Source of the DNA: Bacillota bacterium
GTDB taxonomy: Bacteria > Bacillota > Clostridia > Christensenellales > CAG-138
DNA length: 25,915 nt
Direction: 5' to 3'
Assembly (NCBI GenBank): GCA_023435855.1
Contig: JAEZLG010000148.1
Coordinates: 1-25,915, forward strand
Below the pieces are notes generated by a model. The model saw only the letters and a list, made by a program, of their open reading frames with translations. It was not told where the DNA came from and made no database searches. Of the stretch, positions 6,955 to 14,624 are shown one piece after another. The first letter of the stretch is position 1. Each line of letters begins with the position of its first letter. Made by a program: the position numbers and the translations under genes.

Positions 6955-7230
6955 TCAATGAACCTTGTCAAATTGACCTTGGGCATACTTAATGCCGCTT
7001 GGCAACAGTTTCACGCTATCTCCACCAAACTCGACAAAGGCAAAGTCTTGTAAATTCTTTAGATGAGATTTGACCTCGCCTTCAGGTAACCCGGCTCCCT
7101 TAACGACAGACTGTAAGCTGCAGCTGTCTGCGTCAAAACTCAGACCACCTTTACCGGTCTCTTTCCAGTTGTTATATAAAGTCCTGATTATCTTTAAGTC
7201 CGGTTCCTGTATTTGATCAACTATATGCAT
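6955..7230 (-). CDS. Small winged-helix-like protein downstream of the photoproduct lyase homologue
   Basis: 91 aa if started at the ATG complementary to 7228-7230, where GAAAGGTG provides a ribosome site 7 nt upstream. An upstream in-frame ATG at 7302 would give 115 aa. The sequence is mainly helical (DLKIIRTLYNNWKE, SLQSVVKGAGLPEGEVKSHL) followed by a short beta-like stretch (FVEFGGDSVKLLPSG), a layout typical of winged helix-turn-helix domains. I recognise no named family. It lies 162 bp behind the SPL-like gene on the same strand, so co-transcription is possible. A regulatory or accessory role is an inference from position and fold impression only. It ends at the shared terminator. Confidence 0.6.
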   Translation of the reverse strand: MHIVDQIQEPDLKIIRTLYNNWKETGKGGLSFDADSCSLQSVVKGAGLPEGEVKSHLKNLQDFAFVEFGGDSVKLLPSGIKYAQGQFDKVH

Positions 7231-7392
7231 TGTCCCACACCTTTCACGAATCAATTGAAGTTTTATTATCCGAGCTTTATCTAGTCTGTTATGCTCAGGC
7301 ATTCTTTATTCCAATTGCACACTTTACTAACCGGAGCTTTGCGACAATATTTGATATTGCCTTGCCTATTTGGTTTTATAAATTCAATCACG

Positions 7393-8421
7393 TCATGTAA
7401 AATACTTGATTTCTGCTTTAGGAAACCTTGCAGTAATTAAAGATGATAAATATTCTTTCAAATTTTGCGCTTGCTCTTTGGGATACACAAATTTATATCT
7501 TCCGAATCTTCCCCACTTAAGAATCCTATTTTCTTCTTCCATATTGAGCTTTGTATTAGGGAATCTTTGAACTATCAGTTCTTTAGCGGCAGATGTAAAT
7601 CTATGTTGGATTAACTCAAAAGTTAACTCTTGCCTATAAAGCTCGGGGGCCATACGCTCTCTTAATTTATCAAACAGTTCTTCATAATCTTTTTTCCAGT
7701 TATCATATACCATAATCGGCGCAACTATAAACCCAATCGGGTAACCCGCATCTGCAAGTTTAATGACTGCTTCAATTCTTTCGTCTAAGCTACCTGTATT
7801 GTGTTCAAAGCGGTCAACTACATAACTCGAATTTATACTGACTCTGAATTGTGTATGTTTGTTGTGCTTAATGTTCAAAAGAGAATCTATAGTATTGTAT
7901 TTGGTCACTACCCGAAGCCTGCCGTTTTCAAGGCAGGAGAAAAACTCGATGGTTTTTGCGAGACTTCCTGTAATATGTTCCAAGGCCAAAGGATCTCCTA
8001 AGCTTGCTGCCTCAAAGGTTGTAACTGCACCTTCATTATGGTTTATATAATCCCTAATAACATCAAAAATATCTTCAAGGTTCACATAAACCTTTATATA
8101 TGGTTTGCTGCCTTGCGTTGTCTGAAGATAGCAATATTCACAACTTCCGGGACAATTGCTTACAAGAGAAAACTGATAATCGGCGGAAGGTCTACATGCA
8201 TCAAGCGTTTTGCTTTTGTTGGTCGTAACTAGTACGGTTCTTTTAGAATTAGCATATTTCTCTGCAGGTGAAGTTCCCGAAATAAAGCGAGCCGCGTCCC
8301 TCGCAGGCGCTATCACTATTTCAGCAGACATGGTTTTTAAATAATTATAAATTTCCTTTCCTAACTTATATTCAAGACTCGATGGTTCAAATATGACGAG
8401 TTGTGGTATAAAAAGCTTCAT
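7393..8421 (-). CDS. Spore photoproduct lyase family radical SAM protein (catalytic Cys position is Ser)
   Basis: 342 aa, the same length as B. subtilis SplB. SPL repairs the 5-thyminyl-5,6-dihydrothymine lesion in germinating spores using S-adenosylmethionine and a [4Fe-4S] cluster. The cluster motif CPGSCEYC gives C90, C94 and C97, with Y96 and Y98 in the positions of the radical-relay tyrosines. The middle block VSINSSYVVDRFEHNTGS, the FELIQHRF block and the C-terminal YFT match the family. The residue 43 positions after the last cluster cysteine, Cys140/141 in studied enzymes (the hydrogen donor to substrate), is Ser140 here (TFEAASLGD). The enzyme may be an altered lyase or a paralogue with another substrate. 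The ATG is preceded by TTAGGTG. Base composition is AT-richer than the core genes. Confidence 0.88.
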   Translation of the reverse strand: MKLFIPQLVIFEPSSLEYKLGKEIYNYLKTMSAEIVIAPARDAARFISGTSPAEKYANSKRTVLVTTNKSKTLDACRPSADYQFSLVSNCPGSCEYCYLQTTQGSKPYIKVYVNLEDIFDVIRDYINHNEGAVTTFEAASLGDPLALEHITGSLAKTIEFFSCLENGRLRVVTKYNTIDSLLNIKHNKHTQFRVSINSSYVVDRFEHNTGSLDERIEAVIKLADAGYPIGFIVAPIMVYDNWKKDYEELFDKLRERMAPELYRQELTFELIQHRFTSAAKELIVQRFPNTKLNMEEENRILKWGRFGRYKFVYPKEQAQNLKEYLSSLITARFPKAEIKYFT

Positions 8422-8639
8422 TCATTCACCTAATCTTATTCCTTTTACCGGGTTATGTCCTCGCCTATCCTTTATCTATGGTATAGACTGCCCATATACA
8501 GGAGGAAATATTATTTGATGTCTCGATTGTATCGGCTTCACGGATAATGTGATAACCGGTTCCATCAAATTACAAATTTATATTACGTAAGTATTTTCCC
8601 GTTCATTTATACGCATACTATCATACGGAGGATGGTCCA

Positions 8640-10517
8640 ATGCGTCGGTTGATTTCAACTATACTTTTCTTCGTCGTTTGTTTTTCTTTTATCCCGTCTA
8701 CAGCATTATCTGCTGAACAAACGCTGCCCTCAGGTATCCCCGATACTAAAATCGGAGGTACGATTGATGCCTATATCCGGGCGAACAAAGAAACGACTGC
8801 CGGCGTATCGATTGCTGTATTCAGGAACCGAAAAACGATCTACAGAACTGCATACGGTTATGCGAATATAGAAAATCAAGTAATAGTAGATGATGAAACG
8901 GTTTACGAGTGGGGATCCGCATCCAAGCTTCTTGTATGGGTAAGTATCATGCAGCTTTGGGAACTGGGACAAATCAAACTTGATGCGGATATCAGAGAAT
9001 ATCTGCCGGATGGCTTTTTAACAAAACTAAAGTATGATGCGCCCATCACCGTACTGAACTTGATGAACCATAATGCCGGCTGGCAAGATACCGTTTTCCA
9101 ATTGCGCGCCATGGACGCTGAAAGCCTCTTGCCTTTAGCTGAAGCATTAAGAGCAACCGAACCACGCCAGGTTTATGAGCCCGGTACGGTATGTGCCTAT
9201 TCCAATTGGGGTGCTGCGCTGGCGGGATACATAGTTGAACGCATAAGCGGGCAGCCGTTTCCCGAATACGTGCATGAGAATATTTTTAGACCTTTGGGTA
9301 TGAACCACAGCGCACTGTTGCCGACATATTCCGATAACCCTTGGGTACTCTCAAAGCTACAGGAGGCCGAAGGCTATACTGAAAATTTGCATCCTATTGG
9401 AGACGGACTGTTTTATATCAACCTTTATCCCGCGGGTTCGGCGGCCGGAACGCTTGAGGACTTTCTAGCATTTGCGAAAGCATTTGTCCCTAATAATGGT
9501 GCAACAACAGCGTTGTTTACGAAGAGCGATACACTTGCTAAAATGTTCTCGCCTTCTTTAAGCTATAATGGTACAGATATTGACTATGTTTGCCATGGAT
9601 TGTGGTCTTATGAATTCAATGTGCAAACCCTTGGTCACGCCGGATACACCGAAATGTATTCTTCGCACTTTCTGATAGACCCCCGTTCAGGTGTTGGTAT
9701 AGTAATCATGACGAACCAAGCCGGTGAAACCGTATACAATTATGGCCTTCCCTCAATGGTATTCGGTGAGGTAGCGCGAATGGCATGGGAGAGCATAAAG
9801 ACCGACATTTCACAAAAGGCAGGACTGTATTACTCCACAAGAACAATACGTACGGGTATCGGAAAAATGTACACACTGCTTGGTCTGCGACCATTTTTAA
9901 GCGATGGTGACGGTGGTCTGAAAGCCTCCTTGTTCGGGGCATTTGAATTCAGTCTCAGACCGGTATCACCAGACGCATCACGCCTCACACAACGTGCTGG
10001 GATAAGGGATATAGATTTGACTGCACGATTCTCAGATAACGGCGGAACAATGGCGATATCATCCCCCTACTCGGATATGCTTCAAGCAGATACTGATGTA
10101 TGGGTTTGTACCTTTGCCGCACTATTGCTCCTTGTTGCAGTGGTGTGGAGTGCGGTGGTTCTGATATTCAACTTCCTGCGGTTTATCATTCTTAAGTTGA
10201 AAAAGCAAGGCCGAAATGCAGACACCTTCAAAAAGTATCAGATTATGCTTTGCACTGCCATACTTTTGTTGGTTGTTAATATTTCAAGCGTCGCTTTAAT
10301 GATGTTATCGTCGAAAGGCACGCCCACTATGTTAATACCAAATTTAGCAGCTAGCATTGTATTGGGCGCAGCGCCTTTCGCCTATTTGACACTCCTCTTG
10401 CTGCAATGGCGCAAACTCACTTGCAGTAAAATGCAAAAATCAATGTACCTAATAACATCATTTATGGGCGCTGCTATGACGTTTACAATATTTGCTTTTG
10501 AAATGTACAAACTCTAA
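8640..10517 (+). CDS. Secreted, membrane-anchored serine hydrolase of the beta-lactamase / class C PBP family
   Basis: 625 aa. It has an N-terminal signal peptide (basic MRR, hydrophobic core, likely cleavage near residues 24-25), then a beta-lactamase-fold domain with all three active-site elements: S93-A-S-K96 (SxxK, nucleophile and base), Y187-S-N189 (YxN) and H333-A-G335 (HxG in place of KTG). From about residue 485 four hydrophobic segments form a C-terminal membrane domain. Related proteins act as D-aminoacyl esterases, peptidases or penicillin-resistant PBP-like enzymes on the cell wall; the actual substrate is open. The ATG follows CGGAGG (8627-8631) with good spacing. It is divergent from the SPL-like gene; the 218-bp spacer contains a possible 10-codon upstream reading frame. 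Confidence 0.88.
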   Translation: MRRLISTILFFVVCFSFIPSTALSAEQTLPSGIPDTKIGGTIDAYIRANKETTAGVSIAVFRNRKTIYRTAYGYANIENQVIVDDETVYEWGSASKLLVWVSIMQLWELGQIKLDADIREYLPDGFLTKLKYDAPITVLNLMNHNAGWQDTVFQLRAMDAESLLPLAEALRATEPRQVYEPGTVCAYSNWGAALAGYIVERISGQPFPEYVHENIFRPLGMNHSALLPTYSDNPWVLSKLQEAEGYTENLHPIGDGLFYINLYPAGSAAGTLEDFLAFAKAFVPNNGATTALFTKSDTLAKMFSPSLSYNGTDIDYVCHGLWSYEFNVQTLGHAGYTEMYSSHFLIDPRSGVGIVIMTNQAGETVYNYGLPSMVFGEVARMAWESIKTDISQKAGLYYSTRTIRTGIGKMYTLLGLRPFLSDGDGGLKASLFGAFEFSLRPVSPDASRLTQRAGIRDIDLTARFSDNGGTMAISSPYSDMLQADTDVWVCTFAALLLLVAVVWSAVVLIFNFLRFIILKLKKQGRNADTFKKYQIMLCTAILLLVVNISSVALMMLSSKGTPTMLIPNLAASIVLGAAPFAYLTLLLLQWRKLTCSKMQKSMYLITSFMGAAMTFTIFAFEMYKL

Positions 10518-10554
10518 GAAGCTTTTTCGATGTTATATAGCCATTACAACCAAT

Positions 10555-10586
10555 AAAAAAGGACTCGTAATCAGAGCCCATTTTTT
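10555..10586 (-). terminator. Terminator of the isoprenoid synthase-like gene
   Basis: On the - strand GGGCTC / GAGTCC (one G-U pair, 7-nt loop) is flanked by a run of A before and TTTTTT after. On the + strand the same stem has an A-C mismatch, so it suits the - strand gene better, though it may also catch transcripts from the serine hydrolase. Confidence 0.5.
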
Positions 10587-10642
10587 ACCTTCTTTATGTA
10601 AAGGATCGGACTAACCGTTTCATATGGGTTTAATACCCGGAG

Positions 10643-11878
10643 TCAGGCATAGAAAGCTTTTATTTTTTTCTCATATTCTTTGTAGAATGGCAGTCTGACA
10701 TTAGAACAAGATTCCATTTCTTTGTAAAGCTTATGAGAGATCTGCTTGGAGTTTCTCCCTGCAGCGTCCATAACCATCGTGAGGGTACATGTACTTATAA
10801 CATCCTTCATCAATAGCATAATCTTAGTATCGGCTTCCTCAGGGCTATTTACTTTAAATATATAGGAGATAAGTTGCCTGACTTCATCATCGATCAGTTC
10901 GTTATCATTTTTGATGCTGAATAGGGTTTGGTGATTCTCTTTTTTGTCGGCTTTAGCATCCTGGAGGTCATCAAGAAGCTGCAGAAAGGCCCCGTATGCA
11001 AAAGCAAAGTGCATTTCGTTTATGTTCAGCTTTCCCTTAACCAGAAAAGCATCCGCGAGCACAGAGGTACCGCCTTTAAAAAAGCTTATCGGCAGGATTT
11101 TCTCGCAAGTTAACTGCTCATTTCCATCCTGTTTCATACTTTCAACCTGGGCTTTTTGAATAAGCATGAGGCTATCATAAACTTCAGGATAGACATCTCG
11201 ATTATATTGACTCTCAATTTGAGCGATCAGAGAAAACACCTTTTCTTCCATGAAGTTATTAGGTGCTAATTTCTCCCCTTCTAATACTTTTGTCAGCCGA
11301 ACATTGAAATGAATTTTATCATCTACAGGAACTTCCGGATTATCCAAAAAATTATCCGTGTAGGGATACAGCATGCTGTAAGCATAAATGGAAGGTGTTA
11401 ATTCAAGCGGCAAATCATAAGAAATTTGAAGGCTGTTCATAATCCAAACATTGCGTAAAGCTTGGAATATTTCTTCCGTCTCTAGTTGAGATTCTTCTTT
11501 TTTAGCACGTGAGATGAACTCCTCGGCTACTTTAAGATACCCTTGTTCCATAAAAAACTTCAAAAAAGGTTTATTAAAAAAGAGCTTTCGCTTATCAGCT
11601 TGTAAAAGAAAATCAGTTACTATGCATTTTACTTTTTCTACTTCAGGTGAACTAAAATCCGCATTCGAATTTAGATTTTGCTGGAGATTTGCTTTGTAAG
11701 GGTCTAAATCCTCAATAAGTTTTTCGGATAGTGTCTTGATTTTCCGTTCATTCCAAATTTTTTTAATATACGATACTTTCCTAAGTTTTTTAAAATAGGA
11801 CGTATCAATATCCGAATAGTCATGTATTTCACGGTTAATAAGAACTTCTATCGGTAACTTCTGCGAAACATCCCTCAT
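10643..11878 (-). CDS. Class I isoprenoid synthase-like protein (all-helical, two Asp-rich motifs)
   Basis: 411 aa, no signal peptide, predicted almost entirely helical. Two aspartate-rich motifs stand at the spacing seen in class I prenyl and terpene synthases: YPYTDNFLDN (residues 171-180, D175xxxD179) and LLDDLQD (301-307, D303, D304, D307), 128 residues apart. In known enzymes such motifs bind three Mg2+ ions and a diphosphate. A glycine-rich KGGTSV precedes the second motif by about 30 residues. The N-terminal 150 residues are longer than in plain prenyltransferases and I recognise nothing in them. The substrate is unknown; no other isoprenoid gene is nearby. It is AT-rich and isolated, compatible with horizontal transfer. 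The family assignment rests on motif geometry. Confidence 0.62.
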   Translation of the reverse strand: MRDVSQKLPIEVLINREIHDYSDIDTSYFKKLRKVSYIKKIWNERKIKTLSEKLIEDLDPYKANLQQNLNSNADFSSPEVEKVKCIVTDFLLQADKRKLFFNKPFLKFFMEQGYLKVAEEFISRAKKEESQLETEEIFQALRNVWIMNSLQISYDLPLELTPSIYAYSMLYPYTDNFLDNPEVPVDDKIHFNVRLTKVLEGEKLAPNNFMEEKVFSLIAQIESQYNRDVYPEVYDSLMLIQKAQVESMKQDGNEQLTCEKILPISFFKGGTSVLADAFLVKGKLNINEMHFAFAYGAFLQLLDDLQDAKADKKENHQTLFSIKNDNELIDDEVRQLISYIFKVNSPEEADTKIMLLMKDVISTCTLTMVMDAAGRNSKQISHKLYKEMESCSNVRLPFYKEYEKKIKAFYA

Positions 11879-12131
11879 ATGAACCTGCCATTTTTTATTT
11901 TATGATGCTATATAGTAGAAATACATCTATGAATCTAATAATTATTATATCATACACAGTAATTATGTGGGGTATTTTTCGAAATGACCCTCTTTGAGAT
12001 TTGACCCCTTAATGCTCAGATGCCCGAGTAAGTTCGTTCATAGATAGCGCATTATAAGGCTGTATCTAGAGCTTCCCCGCTGCAATACGTTAAGCCTGTA
12101 AGCCGTCAAAAGAAAAAATCGTATGATTGTA

Positions 12132-12172
12132 GCCCCGGAATGCATCAGCGCCGATGCTTCCTGGGTTTTTTT
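12132..12172 (+). terminator. Orphan rho-independent terminator
   Basis: GCCCCGGAATGCATC (12132-12146) folds on GATGCTTCCTGGG (12153-12165) with one mismatch and one bulge, followed by TTTTTT. The nearest upstream gene is on the other strand, so the transcript it ends is not identified. Confidence 0.6.
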
Positions 12173-12234
12173 CATAAAAATCCTTTCATCTTTTTCACGT
12201 TTTCTATATGCCGGAGTTCCAATATTTTCTATTA

Positions 12235-12263
12235 TTGCACAACCGTATTTATTGGTATAAAAT
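12235..12263 (+). promoter_or_regulatory. Sigma-A promoter of the lipoprotein gene
   Basis: TTGCAC (12235-12240), 17-bp spacer, TAAAAT (12258-12263), 38 bp before the ATG at 12302. Confidence 0.5.
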
Positions 12264-12301
12264 GAAAATAGTGTACTAATTTACTGCATGGGGGAAACAA
12301 T

Positions 12302-13135
12302 ATGAAGAAGTTATTCAAATCTGTTCCATTGTTTCTTGTTGTCTTGATGAGTTTGGTTTTCGTTTTGGCTGCATGCAATGGTAAGGATATCTCCGCGAAG
12401 GGGAATGTGGATGTTATAACATCTGCGTTGCCTACCCCGGATATTGCGACGCCTGCCCCTACACCCGCTCCAACCCCTACCCCGTCGCCGACTCCTACCC
12501 CATCGCCGACACCCGCGGAAAGTACATTCAGTATGGGTTCCGTAAGCGATGGAGTTTATACCAGCGACTTTTTGAAAATCGGCTGCAAGTTGGACGAAAG
12601 CTGGACTTATTTAAACGATGAACAGCTTGCAGGGCTAGGCAGAAGCACTGCGGACGTCATTTCAGAAATGTTTAATGATTCGGTGGACAGAAGTAAAACC
12701 ATTTACGATATGGTTGCCGCTTCATCCGACAGACATGCATATATCACTGTAACGTTCGAAAACCTCGGCGAGTATGGCAAGGCTTTAGATGAAGATTTGT
12801 ACCTGGATATTGTTTTGGATTTTCTTCCGGAGGAGCTGGAATCCTCGGGTTTTGAGAATCTTGTCATTGAGAAAAGTTCTGTCGCGTTTGCCGGAGCTTC
12901 CAGGCCTGCTCTAACCGTAACCGGCGAAATTTCAGGACTCCCTTCATATCAATCTTTGATCTGTATAGAGCAAGGAAACTATATGGCAATTATCATGTTG
13001 ATCAGCGTTAACGAAAACATCACCGAAGAACTGGCCAGCCTGTTTTACAGTATCGAGCAAAGCCCGCATTCCTTCCAAATTAACTACCCTGGTAAGCCGG
13101 AGTGCAATGCATTCCCCGGCTTTTTTGCCACGTAA
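12302..13135 (+). CDS. Putative lipoprotein with Pro/Thr-rich linker
   Basis: 277 aa. It has a type II signal peptide with lipobox LAAC (C25), so it is a predicted lipid-anchored surface protein. Residues about 42-73 form a low-complexity linker of PTP and SPT repeats, typical of spacers across the cell wall. The remaining 200 residues form a soluble domain (for example GCKLDESWTYLND, YITVTFENLG, SRPALTVTGE) that I cannot assign; the overall look is that of clostridial lipoproteins of unknown function. The GGGGGAAA site lies just before the ATG. The last 16 codons coincide with a terminator hairpin, so the C-terminal tail PGKPECNAFPGFFAT may be a by-product of a shifted stop codon. Confidence 0.8.
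   Translation: MKKLFKSVPLFLVVLMSLVFVLAACNGKDISAKGNVDVITSALPTPDIATPAPTPAPTPTPSPTPTPSPTPAESTFSMGSVSDGVYTSDFLKIGCKLDESWTYLNDEQLAGLGRSTADVISEMFNDSVDRSKTIYDMVAASSDRHAYITVTFENLGEYGKALDEDLYLDIVLDFLPEELESSGFENLVIEKSSVAFAGASRPALTVTGEISGLPSYQSLICIEQGNYMAIIMLISVNENITEELASLFYSIEQSPHSFQINYPGKPECNAFPGFFAT
13090..13126 (+). terminator. Terminator inside the 3' end of the lipoprotein gene
   Basis: AAGCCGGAGTGC / GCATTCCCCGGCTT, a stem of GCCGG plus AGTGC with a small bulge, followed by TTTTTT. It lies before the TAA at 13133-13135, so it overlaps the coding end. Confidence 0.65.
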
Positions 13136-13182
13136 AATTATGCTATGATGGCATGTAGTTTATACGTTCAAGGAGCCATGCC

Positions 13183-13950
13183 GTGACCAACAAGGAAATC
13201 CTGCAAACAGCCATGCGCCAATCGGCTGTTGACCTCAACTGCGTAGCCGATGATTTTTTGCAGTACACTCCTAAAATAGTTTTTTCCGCGCCTCATCCGG
13301 AGGCGCGGAAATATCTTACTCTGCCCTTTTCATGCAACCTCGTATCCTACGGGAACAACGTCGTGGCTTCGGTCAACGAACAGACCGCCGACATTGCGAG
13401 GGCATACTTAGAAAAATATCCGGCAGAGCATTGTTTTGAAACGCCTAATCTCCACGTTCTCAACGATGCGCTGCAAGCCATTAACTACCGCATATGCTAT
13501 ATGGCGGAATATTTCCTGCCCGATATTGACAGACTTCGCCCTCTCCCCTGTGATTTTAGCATAAAGCTCCTCACGCAGGCGGATTTTATCGAGCTTTATA
13601 CGCCACAATGGAACAACGCGTTATGTGAAAGGCGTAAGAACCTCGACGTGCTTGCAGCAGCTGCTTACGACGGCAAAACGCTCATTGGCATGGCAGGCTG
13701 CAGCGCAGACTGTGAAACCATGTGGCAAATCGGTGTGGATGTGTTGCCGCAATTTAGACAGCTTGGTATCGCATCTGCACTTACAAGCCGACTTGCTGTT
13801 GAAATCCTCGACCGTGACAAAGTACCCTTTTGCTGCGCAGCATGGTCGAATATCAAATCCGTCCGCAACGCGATTAGAAGCAGATTCCTTCCAACATGGG
13901 TAGAAATGACCGCTAAGGATGCGGACTTCGTAAAAGATGCAAACCGGTAA
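13183..13950 (+). CDS. GNAT family N-acetyltransferase
   Basis: 255 aa. The C-terminal half is a GNAT fold: LIGMAGC (beta 4 with the acceptor side), then IGVDVLPQFRQLGIASALTSRLAVEIL, which contains the acetyl-CoA pyrophosphate-binding RQLGIA loop and following helix, then CCAAWSNIKSVRNAIRSRF, the usual late alpha-helix near CoA. The N-terminal half (residues 1-120) resembles the divergent first half found in two-domain GNATs. The acceptor substrate is unknown. The start is GTG at 13183, since AAGGAG (13170-13175) is ideally spaced and the nearby ATG at 13178 runs into a stop. It is followed by its own terminator and precedes an independent promoter, so it is a single-gene unit. Confidence 0.87.
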   Translation: MTNKEILQTAMRQSAVDLNCVADDFLQYTPKIVFSAPHPEARKYLTLPFSCNLVSYGNNVVASVNEQTADIARAYLEKYPAEHCFETPNLHVLNDALQAINYRICYMAEYFLPDIDRLRPLPCDFSIKLLTQADFIELYTPQWNNALCERRKNLDVLAAAAYDGKTLIGMAGCSADCETMWQIGVDVLPQFRQLGIASALTSRLAVEILDRDKVPFCCAAWSNIKSVRNAIRSRFLPTWVEMTAKDADFVKDANR

Positions 13951-13967
13951 CTGTTCTTTTTTCAATA

Positions 13968-13999
13968 ACCCGCGAAGTATGTCTTTGCGGGTATTTTTT
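13968..13999 (+). terminator. Terminator after the GNAT gene
   Basis: 10-bp stem ACCCGCGAAG / CTTTGCGGGT (one G-U pair) with loop TATGT, followed by ATTTTTTA. Confidence 0.85.
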
Positions 14000-14069
14000 A
14001 TGAGAGACCTTCAGAGACCAAATTTTACATTTCTTTCGTCTTGTTTCACATTAAGTTCACTTCTTGCTA

Positions 14070-14098
14070 TTGCGTAGGTACATAAATCGCACTAGAAT
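14070..14098 (+). promoter_or_regulatory. Sigma-A promoter of the marR-ABC operon
   Basis: TTGCGT (14070-14075), exact 17-bp spacer, TAGAAT (14093-14098). It lies 50 bp before the MarR ATG and next to two palindromes. Confidence 0.65.
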
Positions 14099-14100
14099 TG

Positions 14101-14133
14101 TTAAGTGCTTAATATTTTATAGAATAAAGTATT
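14101..14133 (+). promoter_or_regulatory. Candidate MarR operators
   Basis: Two inverted repeats lie directly downstream of the -10 box: TTAAG-TG-CTTAA (14101-14112) and AATATTTTAT-AGA-ATAAAGTATT (14111-14133, one mismatch). Their position over the expected transcription start is where an autorepressing MarR protein would block RNA polymerase. Confidence 0.45.
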
Positions 14134-14147
14134 TTAAGGTGAGGATA

Positions 14148-14624
14148 ATGAAAACTTTGCACGAGGAATTGATGCACGCGGCAATTCGTTTTAAAAAGCA
14201 GCATATCCCCTTTCCACCCGAACTCAACATACGAAAGAGCGAGTTTTTTGTGTTGAGCCAAATCAAGGGCGGTCCATATTGCGGCAGGAATCATGCATCG
14301 GTCTCCGAAATTCAAAATCGCTTGGATTTTTCTATGCCAGCGATCTCCCAGATATTGAGTGCGCTCGAAAGCAAGGGTTTGGTTGTACGAGAAACTGATA
14401 AATCGGACCGCCGTAAGGTCATGGTCAATTTGACACCAAAAGGTACTGAAACACTCGAAAGCGCAAAAGCGCATATATACGAGTTGATGGAGGAATGTAT
14501 ACGCCGCTTCGGCGAAGAGAATTCCTTAAAGCTCATTGAGCTCGTCAACAGGCTTTCGGATGTTACGGATGAAATCATGCGTGAAAGTGCTGAAAAAGCT
14601 TTGGAAGGAGAACCTAGAACTTGA
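14148..14624 (+). CDS. MarR family transcriptional regulator
   Basis: 158 aa from the ATG at 14148, which has AAGGTGAGG directly upstream; a longer frame from 14064 lacks such a site and overlaps the promoter. The winged helix-turn-helix is clear: VSEIQNRLDFSMPAISQILSALESKG is recognition-helix territory, followed by the wing RETDKSDRRKVMVNLT, the MarR hallmark DxRxxxVxLT. Helices at both ends (LMHAAIRFKKQ, LIELVNRLSDVTDEIMRES) would form the dimer interface. It is the first gene of an operon with two ABC exporter subunits; its TGA overlaps the TTG start of the first. It probably represses its own operon and is released by a ligand that the exporter removes. Confidence 0.93.
   Translation: MKTLHEELMHAAIRFKKQHIPFPPELNIRKSEFFVLSQIKGGPYCGRNHASVSEIQNRLDFSMPAISQILSALESKGLVVRETDKSDRRKVMVNLTPKGTETLESAKAHIYELMEECIRRFGEENSLKLIELVNRLSDVTDEIMRESAEKALEGEPRT

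Larger units (their letters stand above)
11879..12301. other. 423-bp gene-poor interval with an orphan terminator and a promoter
   Basis: No convincing coding frame. From the left it contains the AT-rich upstream region of the isoprenoid synthase-like gene, then a stretch at 11981-12008 with two copies of TGACCC that resembles an insertion-sequence end, a terminator hairpin on the + strand at 12132-12172 without a recognisable gene before it, and the lipoprotein promoter at 12235-12263. A small RNA ending at the orphan terminator, or a decayed mobile element, would fit. Confidence 0.5.

Noticed and set aside
8591..8621. Sigma-E/G-like promoter GTATTTT and CATACTAT before the serine hydrolase
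   Set aside because: Good match to the boxes, but the implied transcript start falls inside the ribosome site, leaving no usable leader.
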